Source of the DNA: Geitlerinema sp. PCC 9228
GTDB lineage: Bacteria > Cyanobacteriota > Cyanobacteriia > Cyanobacteriales > PCC-9228
DNA length: 33,589 nucleotides
Assembly (NCBI RefSeq): GCF_001870905.1
Contig: NZ_LNDC01000175.1
Span: forward strand, 1-33,589
Direction of reading: 5' to 3'
The notes beneath the pieces are model-generated. The model saw only the letters and a list, made by a program, of their open reading frames with translations. It searched no databases and was not told where the DNA came from. Position numbers and translations under genes: made by a program. Below, in pieces: positions 16,841 to 25,333 of the stretch (positions within the stretch are counted from its first letter, which is position 1; every line of letters begins with the position of its first letter).

Positions 16841-18238
16841 GTCATTTCCTATCTATTCCCCGCAAGGGGACGGAAACGCTCTAAGGCTTCTTCGATTTGC
16901 TCCTTATATTGGACAAGGGGTCATTTCCTATCTATTCCCCGCAAGGGGACGGAAACGTCTTTAAAGCTCTACTGATTCTCGACAGTTCGTTCGTAGTCAT
17001 TTCCTATCTATTCCCCGCAAGGGGACGGAAACTACAACAACAAACTTTATGTTGCCTGCCGTCATTCTAGTCATTTCCTATCTATTCCCCGCAAGGGGAC
17101 GGAAACTTCGTCTTTTTCGTCTTCTGGGTTCCAAAAAGAGTGAATCGTCATTTCCTATCTATTCCCCGCAAGGGGACGGAAACTTTGTTTGGTAGGTGGG
17201 AACATCACTTCCTTCCCCAATAGTCATTTCCTATCTATTCCCCGCAAGGGGACGGAAACGGGAAATTGGAATTAATTCTATTCCTTGGAGTTGTGTCATT
17301 TCCTATCTATTCCCCGCAAGGGGACGGAAACTGATTAGATCAGGTAGAAGCAGAATTTATGTCCTGTGTCATTTCCTATCTATTCCCCGCAAGGGGACGG
17401 AAACGAGGGCGGCGTAGTAGCTTGCAATTATGATATTTATTGCGTCATTTCCTATCTATTCCCCGCAAGGGGACGGAAACCCATTGTCGGTTACCAGCAT
17501 TGGGGATATCTCTGCCCCTTGTCATTTCCTATCTATTCCCCGCAAGGGGACGGAAACTATGTGTTATCCCGCACGTATATTATTTTCTTAGCTCCTACGG
17601 TCATTTCCTATCTATTCCCCGCAAGGGGACGGAAACTAGGATTCAAAGTCCGAAGGAGGTTCGACCTCAGTTTTTGCCATGGTCATTTCCTATCTATTCC
17701 CCGCAAGGGGACGGAAACTGGCGTTCGCTCGGGCCGCTTAGAAAATTATCCAGTCATTTCCTATCTATTCCCCGCAAGGGGACGGAAACGGAATTTTTCG
17801 TCTTCCGGATCGTCGTTAAAACGTCATTTCCTATCTATTCCCCGCAAGGGGACGGAAACTAGAATAGTCTTGTTGCATGATAGCTCCTTCAAAGCAAGGT
17901 CATTTCCTATCTATTCCCCGCAAAGGGACGGAAACCACTTGCTTTCGATTGCAGAAAGGCAAATCCCTAATGTCATTTCCTATCTATTCCCCGCAAGGGG
18001 ACGGAAACAGCGGTGCCCCGTGTCCGTCTCGAACAGAAACAGGGGTCATTTCCTATCTATTCCCCGCAAGGGGACGGAAACCTACCAAGTCCCGATAGGG
18101 CTCCTCGGAATATTTGGTTTTTCCAGGTCATTTCCTATCTATTCCCCGCAAGGGGACGGAAACAGATGCTATTTTGACGGCTAAGCTGGGGTTGACAAAT
18201 AGTCATTTCCTATCTATTCCCCGCAAGGGGACGGAAAC
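16841..18238 (+). CRISPR. CRISPR array, 19 repeats of 37 bp and 18 spacers
   Basis: The repeat begins GTCATTTCC, contains the hairpin CCCCGCAAGGGG and ends ACGGAAAC. Repeats start at 16841, 16920, 16996, 17070, 17147, 17223, 17295, 17368, 17444, 17521, 17600, 17682, 17753, 17823, 17899, 17972, 18045, 18127 and 18202. Spacers are 33-45 bp. Eighteen repeats are identical; the one at 17899 has G to A in the loop-side stem (CGCAAAGGG), breaking a base pair. The GAAAC end on the plus strand and the upstream promoter agree that the crRNA 5' handle would be ACGGAAAC. The wide spacer range and repeat style resemble cyanobacterial type I-D or III arrays, but no cas gene is present in the window to decide. 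Confidence 0.98.
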
Positions 18239-18290
18239 AACGCCAAATCGCAAATCCTTGACAACAAAACCAACTTGTAACCGCATCCAT

Positions 18291-18317
18291 AAAAAAAACG
18301 AGCCGGAAACGACTCGT
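18291..18317 (-). terminator. Rho-independent terminator on the minus strand
   Basis: Read on the minus strand, ACGAGTCG and CGGCTCGT form an 8-bp stem with one G-T pair around a four-base loop, followed by eight T. It would stop transcripts coming from the alkaline phosphatase gene before they enter the CRISPR array as antisense RNA. It lies 53 bp beyond the last repeat. Confidence 0.75.
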
Positions 18318-18376
18318 GGGAAAATTGAGAAAATCTTTCCATCGTTTTTGGGAACAACCAACTTCCTATTGACACA

Positions 18377-18530
18377 CTCACAAAGAAAATTCGTGAGATT
18401 CTCGCTTCATTGGGTATGCCTAGATGGATTCGCTATAAGCTAGCCTATCCCCGGCGCACAGGGACCCTCGACGAGCATTTTTCCGTCCTATTTCATCCCT
18501 GCTTTAAAAAGTCAGGACTTTCAAGCTCCC
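18377..18530 (-). repeat. Dispersed IS-right-end-like repeat, copy B
   Basis: On the minus strand it starts GGGAGCTTGAAAG, contains CAGGGATGAAA, then GGACGGAAAAATGCTCG, GCCGGGGA, GCTAGCTTA and GCGAATCCATCTAGG. It ends in a CTCACGAAT hairpin. It matches copies A and C in order, and its first part matches the sequence directly after the TnpB-RT frame (33521). Relative to copy C the middle section with the GCCGCCGTC hairpin is missing. It lies between the CRISPR array and the alkaline phosphatase gene. Confidence 0.65.
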
Positions 18531-18565
18531 GTCTTTTTTCGTAAAAAGCCGAAAATCCCTGAACT

Positions 18566-21500
18566 CTAGAAACCTAACTCCTCTAAGAAAGCAGCCATAC
18601 TGCTGAAAAGTTCCTCGCTTTCCATAGAGAACAACTGTTGGAAAAACGAAAGACCAGCATCGCCGCCAACGTCATCAAACGACATGTCGTCGCTTTCCCC
18701 TTCACCAGCATCGCCACCACCGTTGGTGACAAAATCTTCCTCAGACTCGCCTTCTTCCTCTTCGCCAAATTCGCTTTCGCCAGTGATAGGATCGGTGGTT
18801 TCCTCTTCTCCTTCACCGTCATCTCCAGAATCAGCCATAGCTTCATCTATATTCTCCTCGGAAAACTCGCCTTCGTCGGGGATACCATCGCCACCATCCT
18901 CTTCATCGGTGATGGGTTCTTGTTCTTGCACCACTTCCGGTTCTTCGCCGAAAAGCGTGCGATACATAATCCGATAAATATCCGTATTGTCAACCGTAGA
19001 AGGCAACGTTTCCGAATTCATACCGAAGGTCTTGGCAACAATACCACCGCTGACATCGCCGCCGGAAGCATAGCTGACGCCAAATTGGAAATTGTCGCCA
19101 TCGGCATCTGGCGCTCCCGTGGTGAAAGGCGCGGTATCGGCACCGGTTTGACCGTCGAAGGGAATTTCAATGGCACTGCTGCGAGAAACTTCCGGTTGTA
19201 CCCCATAGGTTCCTGTGGTTGCACCGGAAACATCATCCACTTCCAAACCGCTGGCATCGCTGTCGGCGGCGGTGACCAATAAGGTATTGGGGTCTTGGTT
19301 GCGGATGAAATCTTGGGCGACGCCAATGGCTTTGTCGGCGCGAATGGCGGCTTCAATACCACCGCCGGCGTTGTTGTCGTTGTTGAAGTTATCGGTGGCT
19401 TCTTCTTCGGCAACCAACATGAAACCATCCGGGTCTTGGGAAAGAATAGATAGTCCCACTTCTGTCATTTCGGCAACTGTGGGAGGATTGGGGTTGATGG
19501 GAGGCTGACCGTAATAAATTAAATCGCCGTTTTCTTCTACGAATCCTTGCCGGCGCAGTTCGTCTTCAAATTCGTCGTTGTAGGTATCCTGGGCAGCAAA
19601 AATCCCCAACAACTTGTCGGTTTCTTCTGGATCGACGTTTAGCAACTGTTCGCGGGTATAGACGACGGTATACCCCATGGCTTGCGCTTCTTCAATAAGG
19701 TTGCGACCATCTTCGCGGGTGCCTTCTTCGCCGAAAACGCCAATTTCTCCTTCGGGTAGATAGTCGGTTTCGCCACCGCCGAGAATCACTTCCGCACCGG
19801 ATTCCAGAATTTCGGCGGTGATTTCTTCGGTTTGACCGCGATTTTCTACGTCGGCAAGAAATACACCGGAACCTGGTTCGGCAATAAAGCCAGAGTTGAT
19901 AATTCCTACGGCTTTGCCGGCTTCCTGGGCTTCTTCCATGATGGTGGTGCCTTCTTTGCCGGAGAGGGAGGTGAGGGGATTGCCTTCTGCATCCAAGCCG
20001 TAGCTGCCGGCGAAGGGTTTGATCCCATAAGCGTGAACCACGGCACCGCCGTTGGAAGTGCTGGTGATGCGGTCGTCCATGTGACCCAAGTATACGCCAG
20101 CGTCGGTCATTTGATCCCAGTTGAGGCGACCGTCGGTACCTACGGTGTTGAAACGAGCGGCGGCGTAGTGGGAAGGACTGGTGCCGTCGGGGTGGATGAA
20201 GATAACGTTGCCGGTGTCTTCGGTGGCTGCGGGGGGTGCTTCTATGGCAAGGTCATCGGGTACGCCTGCTGGGGGATCGAGTTCCACTTCAAACAGGGTT
20301 TCGTACATGAGCCGGTAAATTCCTGTGTTGTCTACGGTGGAAGACAGTTGGTCGGCGTTGAGACCGTAGGCTTTGGAAACGATGCTGCCGGCAAAGTCGT
20401 TCAAACCTGCCCAGGTGACGCCAAATTCAAAGATATCGCCGTTGGCATCTGGCGCGCCGGTGACAAAAGGAGCGGTGTTGTTGCCGGTTTGACCGTCGCG
20501 GGGGAATGTAAATTCGGCTTTGTTGCTGTTTTCGTCGAGGAAGGTTTGTACGCCTTCGTTGGGAACGGTACCGTCTTCTTCCGCGGAAACGTCGTCTACT
20601 TCCAAACCACCAGCGGCACTGTCGGCGGCGGTAATGACGAGGGTGTTGGGGTTGATGTTATCTACGAAGTCTTTGGCGACACCAATGGCTTCGTCGGCTC
20701 GCAATACGGCATCTAGTACGCCGGCGGCATTGTTGTTGTTGCCGAAGTTGTCGGTGGCTTCTTCTTCTGCGACGACGAGGAAACCATTTTCTGCTTCCTG
20801 GAATTTATCCAAGCTGAGGGTGGCTGCCATCATTTCTGCGATGGTAGGCGGGTTGGGGTTTGTGGGGAGTTGCCCGTAAGTGATGAGTTCGCCGTTTTCG
20901 GCCACCAAGCCTTGTTCGATTAAGGAACCTTCGGTGGTGTCGTTGTAGGTGTCTTCGGCGGCGAAGATGCCCAAGACTTTTTCGGTATTGGTGGGTAGTT
21001 CTTCTAGTTGGTCTCGGGTGTAGACGACTTCGTAGCCCATGGCTTTGGCTTCTTGGATGAGGTTGCGCCCGTCTTCGCGGGTGCCTTCTTCACCAAAGAA
21101 ACCAACGGTGCCAATGGGGAGGTAGTCGGTTTCGCCGGCACCCAGGATAACGTCAACGCCGGATTCGAGGATTTGGGCGGTGATTTCTTCGGTTTCTCCC
21201 CGATTGATGGCGTCGGCTAGAAATACGCCGGTTCCGGGTTCGGCGATGAAGCCGGATTGAATTACGGCGGTGGGTTTGTCAGCTGCGATCGCTTCTTCCA
21301 TAATGGTGGAACCGGATTCTGCCCCTTCTACGAGTTGGCCTTGCAACTCGGACAAGGATTTGTAGGGCTCTCCGTTTTCATCAAAGCCGTAACTTGGGGC
21401 TACGGGCTTAATTCCGTAAGCGTGGGCTACGGCACCGGCGTTGGAAGTCGCGGTAATGCGATCGTCCATGTGACCGAGGTAGACGCTGGCCTCTTCCATT

Positions 21501-21610
21501 TCGTCCCAATGGAGACGGCCGTCGGGACCTTGGGTCACAAGACGACCTAGGGTGTAATGGGAGGGGTCAGTCCCATCAGGGTGAATAAAGATAACGTTAT
21601 TGCCTGCCAT
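18566..21610 (-). CDS. Tandem double-domain alkaline phosphatase (PhoA superfamily)
   Basis: Two homologous phosphatase domains (about 1-440 and 467-890) are followed by an acidic Gly/Asp/Glu-rich tail and a short hydrophobic end. Each domain has the IFIHPDGT metal site, a nucleophile region (RITATSNAGAV, Ser56; RITSTSNGGAV, Ser519), a VAEEEATDNF segment, a TAADS segment and a closing STVDNT.IYR motif. Compared with E. coli PhoA the zinc-site histidines are replaced (DxxxH by DNFGN, ADH by ADS); this also occurs, as I recall, in single-domain cyanobacterial relatives. No signal peptide is visible, so export, if any, would use another route such as type I secretion. I choose ATG 21610 (AAAGG upstream) over TTG 21628, giving 1014 residues. 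Confidence 0.88.
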   Translation of the reverse strand: MAGNNVIFIHPDGTDPSHYTLGRLVTQGPDGRLHWDEMEEASVYLGHMDDRITATSNAGAVAHAYGIKPVAPSYGFDENGEPYKSLSELQGQLVEGAESGSTIMEEAIAADKPTAVIQSGFIAEPGTGVFLADAINRGETEEITAQILESGVDVILGAGETDYLPIGTVGFFGEEGTREDGRNLIQEAKAMGYEVVYTRDQLEELPTNTEKVLGIFAAEDTYNDTTEGSLIEQGLVAENGELITYGQLPTNPNPPTIAEMMAATLSLDKFQEAENGFLVVAEEEATDNFGNNNNAAGVLDAVLRADEAIGVAKDFVDNINPNTLVITAADSAAGGLEVDDVSAEEDGTVPNEGVQTFLDENSNKAEFTFPRDGQTGNNTAPFVTGAPDANGDIFEFGVTWAGLNDFAGSIVSKAYGLNADQLSSTVDNTGIYRLMYETLFEVELDPPAGVPDDLAIEAPPAATEDTGNVIFIHPDGTSPSHYAAARFNTVGTDGRLNWDQMTDAGVYLGHMDDRITSTSNGGAVVHAYGIKPFAGSYGLDAEGNPLTSLSGKEGTTIMEEAQEAGKAVGIINSGFIAEPGSGVFLADVENRGQTEEITAEILESGAEVILGGGETDYLPEGEIGVFGEEGTREDGRNLIEEAQAMGYTVVYTREQLLNVDPEETDKLLGIFAAQDTYNDEFEDELRRQGFVEENGDLIYYGQPPINPNPPTVAEMTEVGLSILSQDPDGFMLVAEEEATDNFNNDNNAGGGIEAAIRADKAIGVAQDFIRNQDPNTLLVTAADSDASGLEVDDVSGATTGTYGVQPEVSRSSAIEIPFDGQTGADTAPFTTGAPDADGDNFQFGVSYASGGDVSGGIVAKTFGMNSETLPSTVDNTDIYRIMYRTLFGEEPEVVQEQEPITDEEDGGDGIPDEGEFSEENIDEAMADSGDDGEGEEETTDPITGESEFGEEEEGESEEDFVTNGGGDAGEGESDDMSFDDVGGDAGLSFFQQLFSMESEELFSSMAAFLEELGF

Positions 21611-21655
21611 GGTTGCCTTTGGTTTCAATCAGAACAACCTTATTTTTCGTTGGGT

Positions 21656-21696
21656 GAATTAAGGAAAGTTTATTAAAAGATGTAGTTTGAGTTAAA
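21656..21696 (-). promoter_or_regulatory. Possible degenerate Pho box
   Basis: On the minus strand upstream of the phosphatase, four 8-bp units spaced exactly 11 bp apart start at 21696, 21685, 21674 and 21663. The outer two, TTTAACTC and CTTAATTC, match 7 of 8 positions of the cyanobacterial Pho-box unit (CTTAACCT-like); the inner two match about 5 of 8. The period and gene context support a PhoB/SphR site, but the match is weak. Confidence 0.3.
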
Positions 21697-21834
21697 AAAA
21701 TAACAAGTTTTCTTTAAATTTTGTTTGATGAAATTACTTATAAGTTACAAAAGTATGAAAGGAGTGCGATCGCGTTATTTTTGACTGGCAAAGGTTCGGT
21801 TTATTTATATCCGCAGGACTTTTTCCTGCTTAGC

Positions 21835-22131
21835 TTAAAACCAGCCATCTGTAAAGTAAATTTTTCTGATAACATTCTTTAGGGAAGTTAATATTTTTTG
21901 AAGTAGCAGGTTGCGATCGCGATCGCCGATTTCTAAGATTTCCACAGGAAACAAATCACCACTAGAGAATAGTCTGAGGATGGCGTTGGCTATTCTCCCT
22001 AGGCGGATGGAAAAAGCCAGTCCAGGTTGCTCGATTCCCCAACGGCCAAGGGAAAAATCGGCAACACAAACAAGCATTCCCTGGTTTGCTTCTGGAATAA
22101 CGGTGACGGCACCAAAAATTTGTTTTCTTTC
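21835..22131 (-). pseudogene. Probable 5'-truncated hypothetical protein
   Basis: The frame is open from a TAG at 22132-22134 down to the stop at 21835. It reads as a well-formed protein both before and after the first ATG (22077): IFGAVTVIPEANQG precedes the ATG, and DFSLGRWGIEQPGLAFSIR follows. The coding look upstream of any start codon suggests that the original start is lost. I do not recognise the family. If ATG 22077 is used, the product is 80 residues. Confidence 0.35.
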
Positions 22132-22137
22132 CTATTG

Positions 22138-22640
22138 AATATTTTGGGTGCCCAGGGCGATGTTGCGATCTAATTAGAATTTGGTTTATACTGCGGTTGT
22201 TTTGGCTGCCCGCAAAAGCAACTGAAGTGGCTCGCTTGGCAGTGATGGATGGTCAAAAATACGCAGTTGTACTTTGTCGAACTAGGATTTTCCGTTGCAA
22301 CTGGATCTTCTTAATTGGTGGTTAGGGGCTCACGATTGCTGCTTGGGATGGGGTGTGTTTACTGTTGGTGCAAATATCCGGAAGATCCTTGGAAAAACCT
22401 GTAAGGCAGATCGAGGGTTGCTGTTATGGAGGCAAGAAATTTTTAGTGAGCCATATCACAAACAAACGCACGCACAATAACAGAAAGGCTTTTTGCTATC
22501 TTGCAGCCAGCCGGATCGTACAATTGGCCTAACAAAGCTTATGGCTATTGTTGTCTCTCTTCGCCTGGCATGCGATCGTTGTTTAATTTTCCAAATAACT
22601 TTTTTGCTCCCCTCAAACCACACAACCAAAAAAGTACGTT
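22138..22640. other. Non-coding gap before the SDF operon
   Basis: About 500 bp with no supported gene. A 61-codon plus-strand frame at 22295-22480 starts with TTG and has no domain. I looked for an NtcA-type GTA-N8-TAC site and a good -35/-10 pair and found neither. The promoter of the three-gene operon must be here. Confidence 0.4.
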
Positions 22641-24002
22641 ATGAGTGATTCCTCCAGCCAAACGAGTTGGTTCCGCAAGATTGTCAAAATTTTAAGCAGT
22701 CCTTGGTCGCTTCTAGCAAGCGCAATTTTGGGTGCCATCTTAGGTAGAAAGCTGCCTTCAGTTGCCGAAGCCTTAACCCCACTTGGGGAAGTTTATCTAG
22801 CCATGCTCACCATGTGCGTCTTGCCGATCCTTATTTCTGGGATTAGCTTGAGCGTTAGTCGGTTGCTGAGCGATCGCAATGCTGGTACTTACATCCGCAA
22901 AGTACTACTCGTCTTCCCCATCACCGCTTTGAGTGTCAGCGCGATCGCTTTGGTTTTCGGTTTAACGGTGCAACCCGGGGCTAATCTGGATTCGGAAACC
23001 CTAGACCAGTTAGGGATTGCAGTCAACCAAGCCAGTAACTTTGACTTGGAAGTACCAGTGAACGGTTCCTTTTCTCTGCAAGAAGAAGCGGACGTGGGAT
23101 TTACCTCTTTCTTATTTCAGCTGGTGCCTGAAAATATTTTCTATGCTCTCAGTCGCGGCAAAACCTTACAAGTGGTCTTTTTTACAATTATTTTAGGGGT
23201 TGCCCTCGGTCGCTTGGCACGACATATGGATTCTGTTGGCAGCGTTCTTCAAGTTCTCGAAAGCGTTTACGAATCGTTTAAAAAAATCATTGCTTGGCTA
23301 ATTGTATTTTTCCCTTTTGCTTTATTTTCTCTGGTTGCTACCCAAGCCGCCAAAGTAGGTGCGGATATTCTGGTGGCGATGGCTAAGTTTACCGTAACCG
23401 TCGCTTTGATTTATACCGCAATTTACTTTTTAGGTTGTTTCCCTATCTGGCAGCGATCGAAGGCTTCCTTCAAACAAGTATTTACTGCCTTGGAAGAACC
23501 CACCATTTTGGCACTGGCGACCAGCAACTCCCTGGCTTCCATGTCAGTTGCCATTCGCGCCATGACCGAATCTTTGCATTTCGAGCGCAGTACCACCGAC
23601 TCGATTATTCCCCTAGCAATTACTGTTGGGCGTTTCGGTCAAGTAACTTACTTTGCCATTGCGAGTATTTTTGTGGTGAACCTGTACGAAGAAAGCATGA
23701 GCCTTCCCGTTATTGCCATTATCACGTTTGGCTCTATTTTTGCTGGCATCGCTAGTTCGGGAACCACGGGAATTGTCACCCTGAGCACGCTCAAGATTGT
23801 TCTCGATCCCCTCAGTTTGCCTCTAGAAGCGGTTTTAATTCTATTTATTGCCATCGATCCGCTGATGGATCCGTTACGAACTCTCGGGAGTTTGCATACA
23901 GGGATGGTTGTCTCCGCTATGATTTCTGAGGTTTCGTCAGAAGAAGACCCCGACGCCCAAGCGATCGCTTTTGTGTATTCTCAAAAAGTACAGGAGGAAT
24001 AA
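22641..24002 (+). CDS. SDF-family (DAACS) transporter-like protein, divergent
   Basis: This 453-residue membrane protein belongs by eye to the sodium:dicarboxylate symporter (GltPh/SDF) fold. Recognisable parts are the N-terminal helices with MCVLPILISGISLSVSRLL, the FQLVPENIFYALSRGKTLQVVFFTIILGVALG segment, an HP1-like ALATSNSLASM loop (294-300), a TM7 equivalent and a TM8 equivalent with Asp410, Arg413 and Thr414. These three match the substrate-binding Asp394/Arg397/Thr398 region of GltPh. The hallmark NMDGT of TM7 is replaced by GRFGQ (330-334), and the TM8 Asn and Asp that bind sodium are Ser and a non-acidic residue. It is the first gene of a three-gene operon; the next ORF starts 5 bp after its stop. 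Confidence 0.82.
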   Translation: MSDSSSQTSWFRKIVKILSSPWSLLASAILGAILGRKLPSVAEALTPLGEVYLAMLTMCVLPILISGISLSVSRLLSDRNAGTYIRKVLLVFPITALSVSAIALVFGLTVQPGANLDSETLDQLGIAVNQASNFDLEVPVNGSFSLQEEADVGFTSFLFQLVPENIFYALSRGKTLQVVFFTIILGVALGRLARHMDSVGSVLQVLESVYESFKKIIAWLIVFFPFALFSLVATQAAKVGADILVAMAKFTVTVALIYTAIYFLGCFPIWQRSKASFKQVFTALEEPTILALATSNSLASMSVAIRAMTESLHFERSTTDSIIPLAITVGRFGQVTYFAIASIFVVNLYEESMSLPVIAIITFGSIFAGIASSGTTGIVTLSTLKIVLDPLSLPLEAVLILFIAIDPLMDPLRTLGSLHTGMVVSAMISEVSSEEDPDAQAIAFVYSQKVQEE

Positions 24003-24007
24003 GGGTT

Positions 24008-25333
24008 ATGTTTGCCAATTTCAAAAAACGCTGGATTCTGGGATTGACCGTTGTCTGTAGCTTAATGGCAGCCGTAGCGATCGCGCAGCCAAAACCCCCT
24101 GCAGAGGAAACTCCCAGCACTGCAATTGCCCAAACCATCCCAGAGCCGACCGCCTGTTCCCAAGAAAAACCCAACAGCGCCACCAACCCGCCACCAGTTC
24201 CCAGCAACACCAACACGCCACTGTTGCAACGCGGCATGCAAGGCAACGCGATCGCGACCTTACAAGAGCAATTAAAAGACTGGGGATACTTTTCTTGCCC
24301 AGCCACGGGATTTTTTGGTCCGCAAACAGCAGCAGCGGTTCGAGACTTGCAAGCAGAGAACCAAATTGCTGTGGATGGGATAGTTGGTCCGCAAACTTGG
24401 CGCGTACTCAACGCCCAGAAAAAAGAACCAGAACCTGAAACCAACACCCCCATTTCAGCTTCACAATTCTCTCAAGAAGCAGTAGAATTCTTATCCCCAG
24501 ACATACGCAAAATTTTAGAACGGGGACAACTCATCGTAGCCATGCGCGGAATCGATACGCCACCCTTTTTCATGAGCGATAGTGGTGATGGTTCTCGCTG
24601 CCCGAAACCAACAAAAAACATCAATATCTCAGTATTAGGAAATACGCGATTGAACGCCGTACGCGGTGAAGAACGTCGCTTGTGCGGGTTGGATGTAGAG
24701 ATTGCCATTGGTTTGGCAGAAGCTTTAAAGGTGGATCTGCTGATCGACCGCACTCAAACGGATTTTAACAAAGTGGTCGATTTGGCCTACCGGGGCAAAG
24801 CTGATATGGCGATTTCTAAGCTAAGTGAAAGTCTGTCGCGATCGGTGAAAGTACGCTTTTCTCAGCCTTATATCCGCATGCGGCAGGGATTGTTGGTCAA
24901 TCGCTTGCAATTGGAAAGGGCAGCCAAAAACCAAAATAAAGCGGAACTGATTCAAAGTTTAGCTGGCCAGAAAATTGGCGTTATCCAAAACAGCCAATTC
25001 GTACGATATGCCAAAAACTGGTTCCCCGAAGCTTCCATTGAGGAATTTCCTACGTGGGATGAAGTCGTTGCTGCCGCGCGCAAAGGCGAAATTATGGCAG
25101 CTTTTCGCGATGAAATTGAAGTGAAGAAAATTATCCTCAATCGCCCCCAAGAAAGCCTCGCTTTTACCACAGTGGCTTTTACCGATACGCAGGATCTCAT
25201 TGCCATTGCTTTGCCTTGGAACTACACCCACTTGTGGAATTTTGTCAATACCTATTTGACTCACCAAAATATCGATTATACAGCCGATGAATTTATCGAT
25301 AAATATATAAAAGAAGATGATGAAAGCGATTGA
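24008..25333 (+). CDS. Secreted peptidoglycan-binding plus solute-binding protein
   Basis: A signal peptide (about 1-26, ending AAVAIAQ) and a Pro/Thr-rich linker lead to a PG_binding_1 domain (about 72-134; RGMQGNAIATLQEQLK, FFGPQTAAAVRDLQ, VDGIVGPQTWRVLN). A second linker joins a family 3 solute-binding domain (about 160-435; ILERGQLIVAMRG, LCGLDVEIAIGLAEAL, ADMAISKLSESLSRSVKVRFSQPY, GQKIGVIQNSQ). An insert with Cys198 and Cys226 could form a disulfide. Such a protein would capture a polar amino acid or similar ligand while held to the wall. AGGAGG and AAGGG precede the ATG. Its end overlaps the next gene by 17 bp. No ABC permease or ATPase is adjacent; both neighbours are SDF-like. Confidence 0.85.
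   Translation: MFANFKKRWILGLTVVCSLMAAVAIAQPKPPAEETPSTAIAQTIPEPTACSQEKPNSATNPPPVPSNTNTPLLQRGMQGNAIATLQEQLKDWGYFSCPATGFFGPQTAAAVRDLQAENQIAVDGIVGPQTWRVLNAQKKEPEPETNTPISASQFSQEAVEFLSPDIRKILERGQLIVAMRGIDTPPFFMSDSGDGSRCPKPTKNINISVLGNTRLNAVRGEERRLCGLDVEIAIGLAEALKVDLLIDRTQTDFNKVVDLAYRGKADMAISKLSESLSRSVKVRFSQPYIRMRQGLLVNRLQLERAAKNQNKAELIQSLAGQKIGVIQNSQFVRYAKNWFPEASIEEFPTWDEVVAAARKGEIMAAFRDEIEVKKIILNRPQESLAFTTVAFTDTQDLIAIALPWNYTHLWNFVNTYLTHQNIDYTADEFIDKYIKEDDESD

Noticed and set aside
17196-18443. Long plus-strand frames running through the CRISPR array, with repeated HFLSIPRKGTET, VISYLFPARGRK and SFPIYSPQGDGN
   Set aside because: These are the three frames of the 37-bp repeat read through spacers. 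They have no ribosome binding sites and no independent protein character.
19832-20716. 294-codon plus-strand frame opposite the alkaline phosphatase, with a second similar one at 20520-20879
   Set aside because: Antisense to a clearly conserved coding region. Its Gly/Val-rich sequence mirrors the duplicated domains.
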